Source: JBDTSW01 sp963797835 (lineage in GTDB: Bacteria > Actinomycetota > Thermoleophilia > Solirubrobacterales > 70-9). Taken from it: 64,000 bases of DNA. Made by a program: the position numbers and the translations under genes. Of this stretch, positions 15,804 through 24,790 are shown in pieces (position 1 is the first letter of the stretch; each line of letters starts with the position of its first letter). A model generated the notes under the pieces. The model had not been told where the DNA came from, did not search any database, and saw nothing but the letters and a program-made list of their open reading frames with translations. The DNA lies in assembly GCA_963797835.1 (NCBI GenBank), contig CAWCRN010000027.1, forward strand, positions 1 to 64,000, written 5' to 3'.

Positions 15804-16909
15804 TGCTCGACGAGGTCTCAAAGCTGCGCGCACACGCCGAGGCGGCGATCGCGGCCGCGCCGGACGCCGACGCGCTCGAGGAGCTGCGGGTAGAGCTGCT
15901 CGGGCGCAAGTCGAAGCTGACCGGGATCCTGCGGGGCATCGGCGAGCTGCCGGAGGCCCAGCGCGGGCCGGTCGGTTCGGCCGCCAACGAGGCGCGCCGG
16001 GCGATCGAGGCCGCGCTCGGCGCACGCCATGCGGCGCTCGAGGGAAGCGAGCTCGAGGAGCGCCTGGCGGCGGACGCCATCGACGTCACCCTCCCCGGCG
16101 TTCCCCCGGTTGGCGCCGGGCACCTCCACCTGATCACGCGCACGCGGCGCGAGATCGAGGACATCTTCGTCGGGCTCGGCTATCGCGTGCTCGAGGGCCC
16201 CGAGGTCGAGCACGACTACTACAACTTCACCGCCCTGAACCACCCTCCCGGCCATCCGGCGCGGATGATCCAGGACACCTTCTACATCGATCCGGCGACG
16301 CTGCCCAAGGGAACGGTGAACGAGCGGGGCTTGCCACCGGGGCCGAGAGACGTGGTCCTGCGCACCCACACCTCGCCGATGCAGGTCCGGGCCATGGAGG
16401 CGCAGGAGCCGCCGATCTTCGTCGTCGTCCCCGGAATCGTCTATCGCCGCGACTCCGACGCCACCCACACGCCGATGTTCTCCCAGGTCGAGGGTCTCGC
16501 GGTGGGCGACGGGATCTCCCTGGCGGACCTGGCCGGGACCCTCGAGCAGGCCGCCCGCGCGCTATTCGGACCCGAGCGGCGCACGCGGCTCAAGCCCGAC
16601 TACTTCCCGTTCACCGAGCCCAGCGTCCAGGTGGATGTCTCATGCTTCAACTGCGAGGGGACCGGCGCGCTCGCGGACGGATCTCGCGACCCGCTCTGCA
16701 AAGGGTCGGGCTGGATCGAGATCCTGGGCGCCGGGATGGTGGACCCGAACGTGTTCGGCTTCGTCCGTGATCAAGGTTACGACCCCGAGACGACGCAGGG
16801 GTTCGCGTTCGGGATGGGCATCGAGCGGATCGCGATGCTGAAGCACGGCGTCCCCGACCTCCGCAAGTTCTTCGAGAACGACGTGCGGATGTTGGAGCAG
16901 TTCTCGTGA
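15803..16909 (+). CDS. pheS: phenylalanyl-tRNA synthetase alpha subunit
   Basis: A 368-residue catalytic subunit of the heterotetramer that charges tRNA-Phe. It has the N-terminal coiled coil (residues 1-85), then the class II core: HLHLITRTRREIEDIFVGLGY, EVEHDYYNFTALNHPPGHPAR, TSPMQVRAM, the GIVYRRDSDATHTPMFSQVEGL motif 2 and GFAFGMGIERIAML motif 3. The start ATG overlaps the upstream stop and the last codons overlap the pheT start by 4 bp. Confidence 0.96.
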   Translation: MLDEVSKLRAHAEAAIAAAPDADALEELRVELLGRKSKLTGILRGIGELPEAQRGPVGSAANEARRAIEAALGARHAALEGSELEERLAADAIDVTLPGVPPVGAGHLHLITRTRREIEDIFVGLGYRVLEGPEVEHDYYNFTALNHPPGHPARMIQDTFYIDPATLPKGTVNERGLPPGPRDVVLRTHTSPMQVRAMEAQEPPIFVVVPGIVYRRDSDATHTPMFSQVEGLAVGDGISLADLAGTLEQAARALFGPERRTRLKPDYFPFTEPSVQVDVSCFNCEGTGALADGSRDPLCKGSGWIEILGAGMVDPNVFGFVRDQGYDPETTQGFAFGMGIERIAMLKHGVPDLRKFFENDVRMLEQFS

Positions 16910-19365
16910 GAGTCCCTGTCAGCTGGCTGACCGAGTACTGCGACCCCGGGCTCCCCGCGCGGGATCTGGCCGACCTGCTCTCGATGAGGGCCGTGGACGT
17001 CGAGCGCGTCCTCACCGTCGGCGTGTCGTCGGCCGACGGGTTCGTCGTCGGCAGGGTGCTCACGGCGGGGAAGCATCCGAACGCCGACCGGCTCACGGTG
17101 ACCGAGGTCGACACCGGCGATGGGACGAGGACGATCGTGTGCGGCGCGCCGAACGTCGCGGCCGGTCAGACGGTGCCCGTGGCGCTCCCCGGTGCCGTGA
17201 TGCCCGGCGGCGAGGAGCTCGGCAGGGCGACGCTCCGTGGGGTCGTCTCCGACGGGATGATCCTCTCGGAAACCGAGCTCGAGCTTGGCGAGGATTCGGC
17301 CGGGATCATCACCCTCGACGAGCCGGTGGCACCCGGCACGCCGCTGGAGCAGGTGCTGCCGATCGCCGAGGCGGTCCTTGACCTGGACGTGAACCCGAAC
17401 CGGGTCGACCTGTTCGGCGTCTACGGGGTGGCCCGCGAAGTTCACGCGATCACCGGCGCCGAGCTGGCCGCGGCGCCCTGGTCCGATGACGCGCAGGCCA
17501 CCGGTGACGGGAGCGTCGAGGAATCGGCCTCGGTGACCGTGGAGGTGCCGGAGCTGTGCCCGCGGTTCACCGCGCGGGTCTTCACCGGGGTCGAGATGGG
17601 CCCGTCGCCACTGTGGCTGAAGGCTCGCCTGATGGCCGCGGGGCAGCGTCCCATCTCGAACGTGGTCGACATCACCAACTACGTGATGCTGCTCACCTCG
17701 CAGCCGCTCCACGCGTTCGACCTGGACAAGGTCCCGCGCGGGGAGGTGATCGTTCGCACGGCGGCCGACGGCGAGAGGATGACCACGCTCGATGGCGTCG
17801 AGCGGACCCTGGACGCCTAGACCGTGCTCGTCTGCGACCGCGACGGCCCCACTGGCATCGCGGGGGTCATGGGGGGGCAGGTCTCCGAGGTCTCCGAGAC
17901 GACCACCAGCGTGCTGCTCGAGGCCGCCAACTGGGACGCGGTCAACATCCTGCGGACCTCCGGGATGCTGGGCCTGCGATCGGAGGCGTCGAGCCGCTTC
18001 GAGAAGGGACTCCATCCCGAGACGGCGATCTGGGGCCAGCGGGTTGCCTCGAAGCTCCTGGCCGAGGTGGCCGGCGCCACCGTGGTCCCGGGCACGATCG
18101 ACGCCGCAGCCGAGATCCCAGCCGCCCACGTGGTCTCGATGCACGGGGCCCGCCTCGACTCGCTGCTCGGCGTGAAGGTCCCGCCGGAGCGGGCCGCGGA
18201 ACACCTGGAGAGCCTCGAGTTCGAGGTCGAGCGCGAGGGCGATCGCGACCTGCGGGCGACGGTCCCGCTCCACCGCCACTACGACGTCTCCCGGGAGGCG
18301 GACCTGATCGAGGAGGTCGGCCGCCTGGAGGGGTTCGACCGGCTGCCACGGCTGCTGCCGGCCTTGCGCGAGCGCGTTGGCGGGCTCGACCGGGACCAGC
18401 TCCTGCGCCGCCGTGCCGAGGATGTGCTCGCCGATCTCGGCCTGGACGAGATCGTCGCCTGGCACTTCGGCCCCCCGGAGGCCGGCGATCGCCTGCACCT
18501 GGCCGACGACGATCCGCGCCGGCTGGCCGTGGCCATCCACAATCCCCTGTCGGAGGACCAGTCGGCCATGCGCACCCTGATGCTGCCGGGGCTGCTGGAC
18601 GCCGCCCGCCACAACCTGGCTCGCGGGGCGGAACGGGTCGCCCTCTTCGAGTCGGGGCGCGTCTATCTGACCGAGCCGGCGCCGGAGCAGGGTGGGCCGT
18701 TCGCCGGGCACTTCCATGGCGATCTCGCCGCGCCGGTGGCCGAGCCGCACAGGCTGGCGGCGCTGGTGGTGGGCCCGTTGCGCCCGCCGTCGTGGAGCCG
18801 CGACGCAGAACCCGACGGCTTCTACTCGCTCAAGGGCGTGCTCCAGGCCCTGGGAGCCCGGATGGCGGCGCCGATCGCGGTCGTCCCCGGCGCCGAGCCG
18901 TTCCTGCACCCGGGCCGCTGCGCCTCGGTCTCGATCGCGGGCGCGGTGGCGGGCTGGCTGGGTGAGCTTCACCCGCAGATCGCGGCCGGATGGGACCTCC
19001 CGGGCGGGGTCGCGTTCGAGATCGACCTCGCTCGGCTGGTCGGAGCCTCCGGCGCGGGGCTCGAGCGCTATGAGGACGTGACGGGCTTCCCGGCCGTGCT
19101 CCAGGACCTGGCGGTCGTGATCGCCGACGAGGTTCCCGCGGAGACGGTGCGGGCGGCCGTGCTCGCGGGCGGCGGCGAGCTGCTCCGCTCCGCCGAGGTC
19201 TTCGACCTCTACCACGGCGACCAGGTCGGCGAGGGCTCAAAGAGCCTGGCGCTTCGGCTTCGGTTCGCAGCGCCGGACCGGACCCTCACCGATGGGGACG
19301 TGGCCGAGCGGCGCGAGGCCATACGCGGCGAGATCGAGAAGCTCGGGGGGTCGCTGCGTGAGTGA
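16906..19365 (+). CDS. pheT: phenylalanyl-tRNA synthetase beta subunit, interrupted by an in-frame TAG
   Basis: The reading frame spans 820 codons. It contains the tRNA-binding EMAP-like domain (residues 40-150), B3/B4 editing domain (PISNVVDITNYVML), B5, catalytic-like core and the C-terminal ferredoxin-fold anticodon domain (YEDVTGFPAVLQDLAVVI). Codon 305 is TAG (17818-17820) between GVERTLDA and TVLVCDRDGPTGIAGVMGG. The frame is unchanged on both sides, and a single G-to-T change from GAG would explain it. A GTG two codons later could restart translation. Since pheT is essential, an error, suppression or a split protein must be considered. It overlaps argC by 8 bp. Confidence 0.93.
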
Positions 19366-20401
19366 GCAGCGCACCCAGCCATTCCGGGCGGCGCAGCCGC
19401 TCGACGGAGAGCCGCGGGCCCGGGTCCTGGTCGCCGGCGCCACCGGCTTCACCGGGGCCCTCGCGGCACGGCTCGTATGGGGACACCCCGGCCTGGAGCT
19501 CGCTGTGGCCACCTCCCGCTCGGAGGCGGGGCGGAGGCTCGACGAGCTGGACCCACGCCGGGGCGTACCGATCGCCCTCTCAGAGCCTGACCTGGAGGCG
19601 CTGGAGGGCATCGACGCCGCGATCGTGGCGCTGCCGCACGGCGGCGCGGCGCACCTCGTGGCCGAGCTGCGCTCGCGCGGCATGGCGGTGGTCGACCTCT
19701 CGGCGGACTTCCGCCTGGGTGACCTCGAGACCTACGAGCGGTGGTACGGAACCCACGACGCGCCGGAGCTCCTGGGCGAGGCCGCCTATGGGCTCACCGA
19801 GCTGGCGCGCGAGCGGGTGGCCGGGGCGGAGTTGGTCGCGAACCCGGGCTGTTATCCGACGGCGTCGCTGCTGGCGCTGGCGCCCCTCGCGGAGGCAGGG
19901 CTGTGCGAGGAGATCGTGATCGACGCGAAGTCAGGCGTCTCCGGCGCCGGCCGCGGCGGGGTCGACTTCGCCGAGATCGCCGAGAACGTCAAGCCCTACG
20001 GCGTCGAGGGCCACCGCCACGGCCCCGAGATCGAGCAGGAGCTTCGCGCGCTGGGCGCTGGCGTGCCGACCGTCTTCGTCCCGCACCTGTTGCCCATCGA
20101 CCAGGGCCTGCTTGCGAGCTGCTATGTCACCCCCACCAGGGAGACCGACTCGGACGAGCTGCGAGCCCTCTACGAGGCGCGCTACGCGGGCGAGCCGTTC
20201 GTGGAGCTGACGGCGGCTGCGCCTGGCGTGCGCGACGTCCGCGACACGAACCGCGCTCGCGTCCACGTGGCCCTCGACCAGCGATCGGGGCGCATCCTCG
20301 CGTTCTGCGCGATCGACAACCTCTGGAAGGGCGCGTCCGGGCAGGCGCTCCAGAACCTGAACCTGATGCTGGGCTTGGACGAGACCGAGGGGCTGATTTG
20401 A
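19358..20401 (+). CDS. argC: N-acetyl-gamma-glutamyl-phosphate reductase
   Basis: A 347-residue enzyme for the third step of arginine synthesis, NADPH-dependent reduction of N-acetylglutamyl phosphate. It has the Rossmann start VLVAGATGFTGALAARL, the catalytic Cys in ELVANPGCYPTASLLAL, and the downstream SGVSGAGRG and HRHGPEIEQEL signatures. The GTG at 19358 lies inside the end of pheT; an N-terminal extension of about 20 residues precedes the Rossmann fold. It is the first gene of argCJBD. Confidence 0.95.
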   Translation: MSEQRTQPFRAAQPLDGEPRARVLVAGATGFTGALAARLVWGHPGLELAVATSRSEAGRRLDELDPRRGVPIALSEPDLEALEGIDAAIVALPHGGAAHLVAELRSRGMAVVDLSADFRLGDLETYERWYGTHDAPELLGEAAYGLTELARERVAGAELVANPGCYPTASLLALAPLAEAGLCEEIVIDAKSGVSGAGRGGVDFAEIAENVKPYGVEGHRHGPEIEQELRALGAGVPTVFVPHLLPIDQGLLASCYVTPTRETDSDELRALYEARYAGEPFVELTAAAPGVRDVRDTNRARVHVALDQRSGRILAFCAIDNLWKGASGQALQNLNLMLGLDETEGLI

Positions 20402-21561
20402 GCGCCACGACCGGTGCTTTCCTGAGATCGCGGTGGGTCCAGGTTCCCGGTGCGGTGGAGGAGCTGGATCCCGCGGGGTTGGCCCCAGGTTTCCGGGCGA
20501 GCGGCGTCGCCTGCGGCCTCAAGGCTGCCGGGACGGACGTGGGACTGGTTGTGTGTGATGCGGAGGGCGGGTCCTCGGCGCTCCTGCTCACGAGAAACGC
20601 CGCAGCCGCCGCGCCCATTCGTGTCTGCCGGGATGAGGTGGACGCCGGCCGGGTGCGCGCCGCCGTCGTCAACTCGGGAAACGCGAACGCCGCCACCGGC
20701 GAGCAGGGGTACCGCGACGCGCTGGCCATGCGGGACGCCGCCGCCGCGGCGCTCGGGCTCGAGCCGCGCGGGATCGCCGTCGCCGAGACCGGAACGATCG
20801 GGATCCCGCTGCCGGTCGGCGACGTCGTGGCCGGGATCGGCCGGGCGGCGGGCCAGCTCTCGGCGACCGGGGGAGGCAACTTCGCCGAGGCGATCACGAC
20901 GACCGACCGCTCGCGGAAGGCCTGCACGCTTCGTTGCGACGGCGTCACGCTGTCCGCCCAGGCCAAGGGGGCCGGGATGATCGAGCCCGGCTTCGCGACC
21001 ATGCTCTGCTTCATCCAGACGGACGCCGCGATCCCCGACCCCGAGGGAACCCTCCGGGCGGCCGTGGCGGCCTCGTTCGAGCGGATCACGGTCGACGGGC
21101 AGATGAGCACCAACGACACGGTCGTGCTCCAGGCGACCGGCGCATGCGGGCGCCCGCTGCCCGACGGCCTGCTCGAGGCGGCGCTGCTCCAGCTCGCGCT
21201 CGAGGTGGTCGCCGACGGTGAAGGCGCCACCCGAACCGCCCGGGTCCAGGCTCTCGAGGCGGCGTCGCCCGATGAGGCCGAGCGGGTCGCGCGGGCGATC
21301 GCGAACTCGCCGCTGGTCAAGACGGCGCTGCTGGGCCGCGACCCGAATTGGGGGCGGGTCGCGCAGGCCGCGGGTATGGCCCTCGCGGGCGAGGAACTCG
21401 AGGAGCTCGGGCCGGAGCGGATCTACGCCGACGAGCTGGGATCCGACACCGCGGAGGCCGAGATCGAGATCCGCCTGGGGCGCGGTGATTCCGCGGCCCA
21501 CGTCTACTTCTGCGACCTCACCAAGGACTACGTCGGGTTGAACGCGGAATATTCAACGTGA
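20398..21561 (+). CDS. argJ: bifunctional ornithine acetyltransferase/N-acetylglutamate synthase
   Basis: A 387-residue enzyme that recycles acetyl from N-acetylornithine to glutamate. The protein self-cleaves at the Thr in the motif seen here as KGAGMIEPGFATMLCFIQ, giving alpha and beta chains. Other family marks are VVNSGNANAATGEQGY and the C-terminal LGRDPNWGRVAQAAGMA. TTG at 20398 overlaps the argC stop and is the best start by coupling. It overlaps argB by 4 bp. Confidence 0.94.
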   Translation: MSATTGAFLRSRWVQVPGAVEELDPAGLAPGFRASGVACGLKAAGTDVGLVVCDAEGGSSALLLTRNAAAAAPIRVCRDEVDAGRVRAAVVNSGNANAATGEQGYRDALAMRDAAAAALGLEPRGIAVAETGTIGIPLPVGDVVAGIGRAAGQLSATGGGNFAEAITTTDRSRKACTLRCDGVTLSAQAKGAGMIEPGFATMLCFIQTDAAIPDPEGTLRAAVAASFERITVDGQMSTNDTVVLQATGACGRPLPDGLLEAALLQLALEVVADGEGATRTARVQALEAASPDEAERVARAIANSPLVKTALLGRDPNWGRVAQAAGMALAGEELEELGPERIYADELGSDTAEAEIEIRLGRGDSAAHVYFCDLTKDYVGLNAEYST

Positions 21562-22433
21562 GCGACCCGCGGGCCCAGGAGAGCGAGAACAGGGTCGAGA
21601 CCCTGCTCGAGGCCCTGCCCTACATCAAGGAGTTCCACGGACGGACGGTTGTGATCAAGTACGGCGGCGCCGCGATGCGCGACGAGGCCCTCCGCGAGGA
21701 GTTCGCGACCGACGTGGTGCTCCTCAAGTACGTCGGGCTCAACCCGGTGGTCGTGCACGGAGGCGGGCCCGACATCACCTCCTACATGGAGCGGCTCGGG
21801 ATGGAGGTCCGCTTCCACGAGGGGGTACGCGTGTCCGACCCGGCCACGGTCGAGGTCGCGAAGATGGTCCTGCTCGGCAAGGTGAACTCCGACATCGTGG
21901 CTCGCCTGAACCGCCACGGCCAGCCCGCGGTGGGGCTCTCCGGCGAGGACGGGGGCCTGTTTCAAATAGGCCCGCACCGCCAGGCCGCCGAGGTCGGTTT
22001 CGTCGGGGAGATCGAGGGCGTGGATGTGGACGTGCTGAACCACATCGCGGCGGACTACATCCCGGTGATCGCCTCGGCCGGGGCGGACCGCGACGGCAAG
22101 TCATACAACGTCAACGCCGACACCGCCGCCGGCAAGGTTGCGGCGGCGCTGGGGGCCTACAAGGCGATCTTCCTCACCGACGTCGGCGGCTGGCTCGCCG
22201 ACCCGGACGACCCGGGCTCGCTGGTCTCGCGCACCACGGTGGAGGAGGTCGGCGCGGGGCTGGACGGCGTCGCCGGCGGCATGCGCCCCAAGCTCGAGGC
22301 CTGCGTCGAGGCGATCCGCGGCGGGGTCTCATCCACCCACATCGTGGACGGCCGCAGGCCCCATTCGCTCCTGCTCGAGCTCTTCACCGACGCCGGGATC
22401 GGGACGATGGTCACGGCGAAGCCGGACTCATGA
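21558..22433 (+). CDS. argB: acetylglutamate kinase
   Basis: A 291-residue amino-acid kinase that phosphorylates N-acetylglutamate, often the arginine-feedback step. It has VVIKYGGAAMRD near residue 33, VVVHGGGPDI, the substrate-binding VNSDIVARLNRHG, VNADTAAGKVAAALGA and FLTDVGGWL. The GTG start overlaps the argJ stop. Confidence 0.96.
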   Translation: MSDPRAQESENRVETLLEALPYIKEFHGRTVVIKYGGAAMRDEALREEFATDVVLLKYVGLNPVVVHGGGPDITSYMERLGMEVRFHEGVRVSDPATVEVAKMVLLGKVNSDIVARLNRHGQPAVGLSGEDGGLFQIGPHRQAAEVGFVGEIEGVDVDVLNHIAADYIPVIASAGADRDGKSYNVNADTAAGKVAAALGAYKAIFLTDVGGWLADPDDPGSLVSRTTVEEVGAGLDGVAGGMRPKLEACVEAIRGGVSSTHIVDGRRPHSLLLELFTDAGIGTMVTAKPDS

Positions 22434-23605
22434 GCGTCGCAGAGCTGATCGAGCTCGAGCGCCGGTTCGTGATGCCGACCTACGCCCGGGCGCGGGTCGA
22501 GTTCGTTCGCGGCGAGGGGGCGCGCCTGTGGGACGCCGATGGCAACGAGTACCTTGACTTCTTCGCCGGCCTATCGGTCCATAACGCGGGTCACTGTCAT
22601 CCCCGGATCGTCTCTGCGATCCGGGAGCAGGCCGGTCTGCTTGCGGGGACCTCGAACCTCTATTACAGCGAGCCCGCGATGCGCTTGGCGAAGCGCATCG
22701 TCGAGTCGAGCCTGGGCGGCCGGGCCTTCCTCTGCAACTCGGGCGCAGAGGCCAACGAATGCGTCCTGAAGATCGCCCGCAAGCACGCACACGCCCGCGG
22801 CATCGCGAGCCCGGAGATCGTGGTTCTCGAGGGCGCTTTTCACGGTCGCACGCTGGCGACGCTGGCGGCGACGCCGAAGCTGGCCAAGGAGGACCTGTTC
22901 GGGCCGTTTCCCCCCGGTGTTGTGGCGGTACCCCGAGACGACCCCGCAGCGCTCGCGGCCGCGGTCGGCGAGGCGACCGCGGCCGTCATGGTCGAGCCGA
23001 TCCAGGGCGAGGCCGGCATCATCCCGATCGGCGCCGAGGTGCTGGCCGCGGCGCGTGATGCCTGCGATCGAGTCGGCGCCATGCTCGTCTTCGACGAGAT
23101 CCAGGCGGGGATGGGGAGGACCGGCTCGCTGTGGGCCTACGAGCAGCTCACGGTGCGCCCCGACGCGATCACCGCGGCGAAGGCGCTGGGCGGGGGCCTC
23201 CCGGTCGGGGCGTGTGTGACGACGCCGCCGTTCGGCGAGGTGCTCGCGGTCGGGGACCACGGGTCGACCTTCGCGGGCGGCCCGATCACGGCGTCCGCGG
23301 CCCTCGCCACCTTCGACGTGATCGACCGCCCGGAGCTGCTGCGGCGGGTCCGCGAGGTGGGGGCCGAGCTGATGCGAGGCCTGAGTGCGCTCGACGGGAT
23401 CGCCGAGGCACGAGGCAGCGGCCTCATGGTCGGTGCGACCGTGGCCGGCGGGATCGACGCCGCGGCGGTGGCGAGCCGCTGCCTCGATCGTGGCCTGGTG
23501 ATCAATGTGCCCGGGCCCGGGATGCTGAGATTCCTGCCTCCGCTGGTGATCGGACCCGCCGATGTGGGTAAGGCACTCGAGATCCTCGATGAGTCCATCG
23601 GCTGA
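22430..23605 (+). CDS. argD: acetylornithine aminotransferase
   Basis: A 391-residue class III PLP aminotransferase that forms N-acetylornithine. It has FFAGLSVHNAGHCHP, FLCNSGAEANECVLKIARKH, EGAFHGRTLATLAAT, the PLP-binding VFDEIQAGMGRTG and the Schiff-base Lys in ITAAKALGGGLPVG. It starts inside the argB end (ATGA). No argR follows; the operon is succeeded by Thr-rich membrane proteins, and argG lies at 43.4 kb. Confidence 0.95.
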   Translation: MSVAELIELERRFVMPTYARARVEFVRGEGARLWDADGNEYLDFFAGLSVHNAGHCHPRIVSAIREQAGLLAGTSNLYYSEPAMRLAKRIVESSLGGRAFLCNSGAEANECVLKIARKHAHARGIASPEIVVLEGAFHGRTLATLAATPKLAKEDLFGPFPPGVVAVPRDDPAALAAAVGEATAAVMVEPIQGEAGIIPIGAEVLAAARDACDRVGAMLVFDEIQAGMGRTGSLWAYEQLTVRPDAITAAKALGGGLPVGACVTTPPFGEVLAVGDHGSTFAGGPITASAALATFDVIDRPELLRRVREVGAELMRGLSALDGIAEARGSGLMVGATVAGGIDAAAVASRCLDRGLVINVPGPGMLRFLPPLVIGPADVGKALEILDESIG

Positions 23606-24005
23606 GCCTCCACCCGGTCCCGATCCCAGGCGAGTCCTTCGCGAGCACGAGGAGCTCTCGCCGCGCTCGCCCTCGGGCGCGGCGCCGCCGGACGGCTCCC
23701 GGCAGCGCGAGCGCATCGCCTTGATCGCGCTTGCGGCGCTGGCGCTCGGGCTCGGGGCCTCGACCGCTGTGCTGGCCGCAGCCGGTCCCAGGGAGGAGGT
23801 CATCACCGAGACGACCGTCTCGACCGAGCGCCTGCGTCCGACGACGACGACCGTCGTCACCGAGGTCCTGACGACGACGACGAACACGAGGACCACCACC
23901 GAGACAACGGAGACGGTGACCGAGACCGTGACCGAGGGGATCCCGCCGGGCCTCGACGAGCGCGGTCCGCAGGGTCCGGACGGGAGGGGCGATGGCCAGG
24001 ACTAG
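23589..24005 (+). CDS. single-pass membrane protein with Thr/Val-rich tail
   Basis: A 138-residue protein starting inside the argD end. Residues 1-45 are polar and Pro/Ser-rich, about 47-66 form one transmembrane helix (IALIALAALALGLGASTAVL), and the rest is an extracytoplasmic-type tail rich in Thr, Val and Glu (ITETTVSTERL and repeats of TTTT, TET). The tail could be O-glycosylated. It has the same architecture as the next gene, suggesting a local duplication. The function is unknown. Confidence 0.65.
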   Translation: MSPSAEPPPGPDPRRVLREHEELSPRSPSGAAPPDGSRQRERIALIALAALALGLGASTAVLAAAGPREEVITETTVSTERLRPTTTTVVTEVLTTTTNTRTTTETTETVTETVTEGIPPGLDERGPQGPDGRGDGQD

Positions 24006-24039
24006 GGACCGGCGCCGCCCCCGCTCGTAGACTCGCGCC

Positions 24040-24375
24040 ATGCACGAGGATCCGGCGCAGCGGATGCCGAGCGGCGAGCCACCTCCGCAGCAGGGCGACT
24101 ATCCCCCGCCCGGAGGCATGAGCGGCGCCCACAAGGCCCTGCTCGTGCTGCTGGCGGCCCTGGTGGTGGGGCTTGGCATCGCCCTCGCGGTCATCGCCTC
24201 CGGCGAGGACGACACGAACGCACCCGCTACGACCACCACCACTTCCGCGTCAACCGTCACCACGACCACCACGGGCGAGCCGACCACGAGCACGACGACC
24301 TCGACGACGACGACGACAACCACGACCACGGCCGCCGCCGATGGCAACCAGAGCGGCGGGACCGAAGCGCCATAG
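24040..24375 (+). CDS. single-pass membrane protein with poly-Thr tail
   Basis: A 111-residue protein: a Pro/Gln-rich N-terminus, one membrane helix (LLVLLAALVVGLGIALAVIA, about residues 34-53) and a tail of nearly continuous Thr/Ser tracts ending GNQSGGTEAP. It has the same layout as the preceding protein. Long Thr tracts are typical of secreted, O-mannosylated linkers in actinobacteria; that role is inferred. The low-complexity coding makes the exact tract length prone to sequencing slippage. Confidence 0.62.
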   Translation: MHEDPAQRMPSGEPPPQQGDYPPPGGMSGAHKALLVLLAALVVGLGIALAVIASGEDDTNAPATTTTTSASTVTTTTTGEPTTSTTTSTTTTTTTTTAAADGNQSGGTEAP

Positions 24376-24389
24376 GGGGCGACGGCACC

Positions 24390-24605
24390 GGAGCTTGACC
24401 GGCGAAGAGGGGGGCGAAGGTGCTCCTGCTCGCCGCCGAGACCGCCGACGCGATTCTTCGGCTCCTTGACGACGAGGTGGAGAGGAGCCGCGTTGCCGCG
24501 GCGGCCAGGCTGCTCGTGACGGAGCGCTACGGATGGCAGCGGCAAGCCGAGGCGATGCTCGCGCTCTATGGCGTGGGCCGGACCGTACCCTTGTCCTCCT
24601 CTTGA
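24390..24605 (+). pseudogene. 3' remnant of a GT4-type glycosyltransferase
   Basis: Only the C-terminal end of a glycosyltransferase remains: DAILRLLDDEVERSRVAAAARLLV followed by TERYGWQRQAEAMLALYG, which matches the last helices of GT-B enzymes that cap the fold. A short stretch before 24420 (LTGEEGGEG) belongs to the same protein in another frame. The catalytic domains are missing, so this is a decayed fragment. It marks the border between the arginine operon and the surface-polysaccharide region. Confidence 0.6.
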
Positions 24606-24790
24606 GCATGTGGGACGCGATTCGATTGGGACGCGCATCAGGCGCACGCTCACTCGCTGGCCGAGGCTCTATACCTGGACGCGACGCGCCGTCGGCTGCG
24701 CAGCCGTCGGCTGCGCGCGATTCGCCATCCGACGGCCGCACGAGACGGACTTCGCAGGAGTCGCGCACTTCTCGTCGGCAACTGAGGCCC

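Noticed and set aside
17818..17820. Genetic recoding of TAG as sense
   Set aside because: TAG serves as a normal terminator of several other genes here (for example at 9105-9107 and 24373-24375).
16777..19215. 812-codon open frame antisense to pheST
   Set aside because: It mirrors the third-codon GC bias of pheS/pheT, has no domain pattern and overlaps well supported genes.
24220..24345. Tandem repeat or CRISPR-like array
   Set aside because: The repetition is ACC/ACG threonine codons of the coding tail; there are no spacers.
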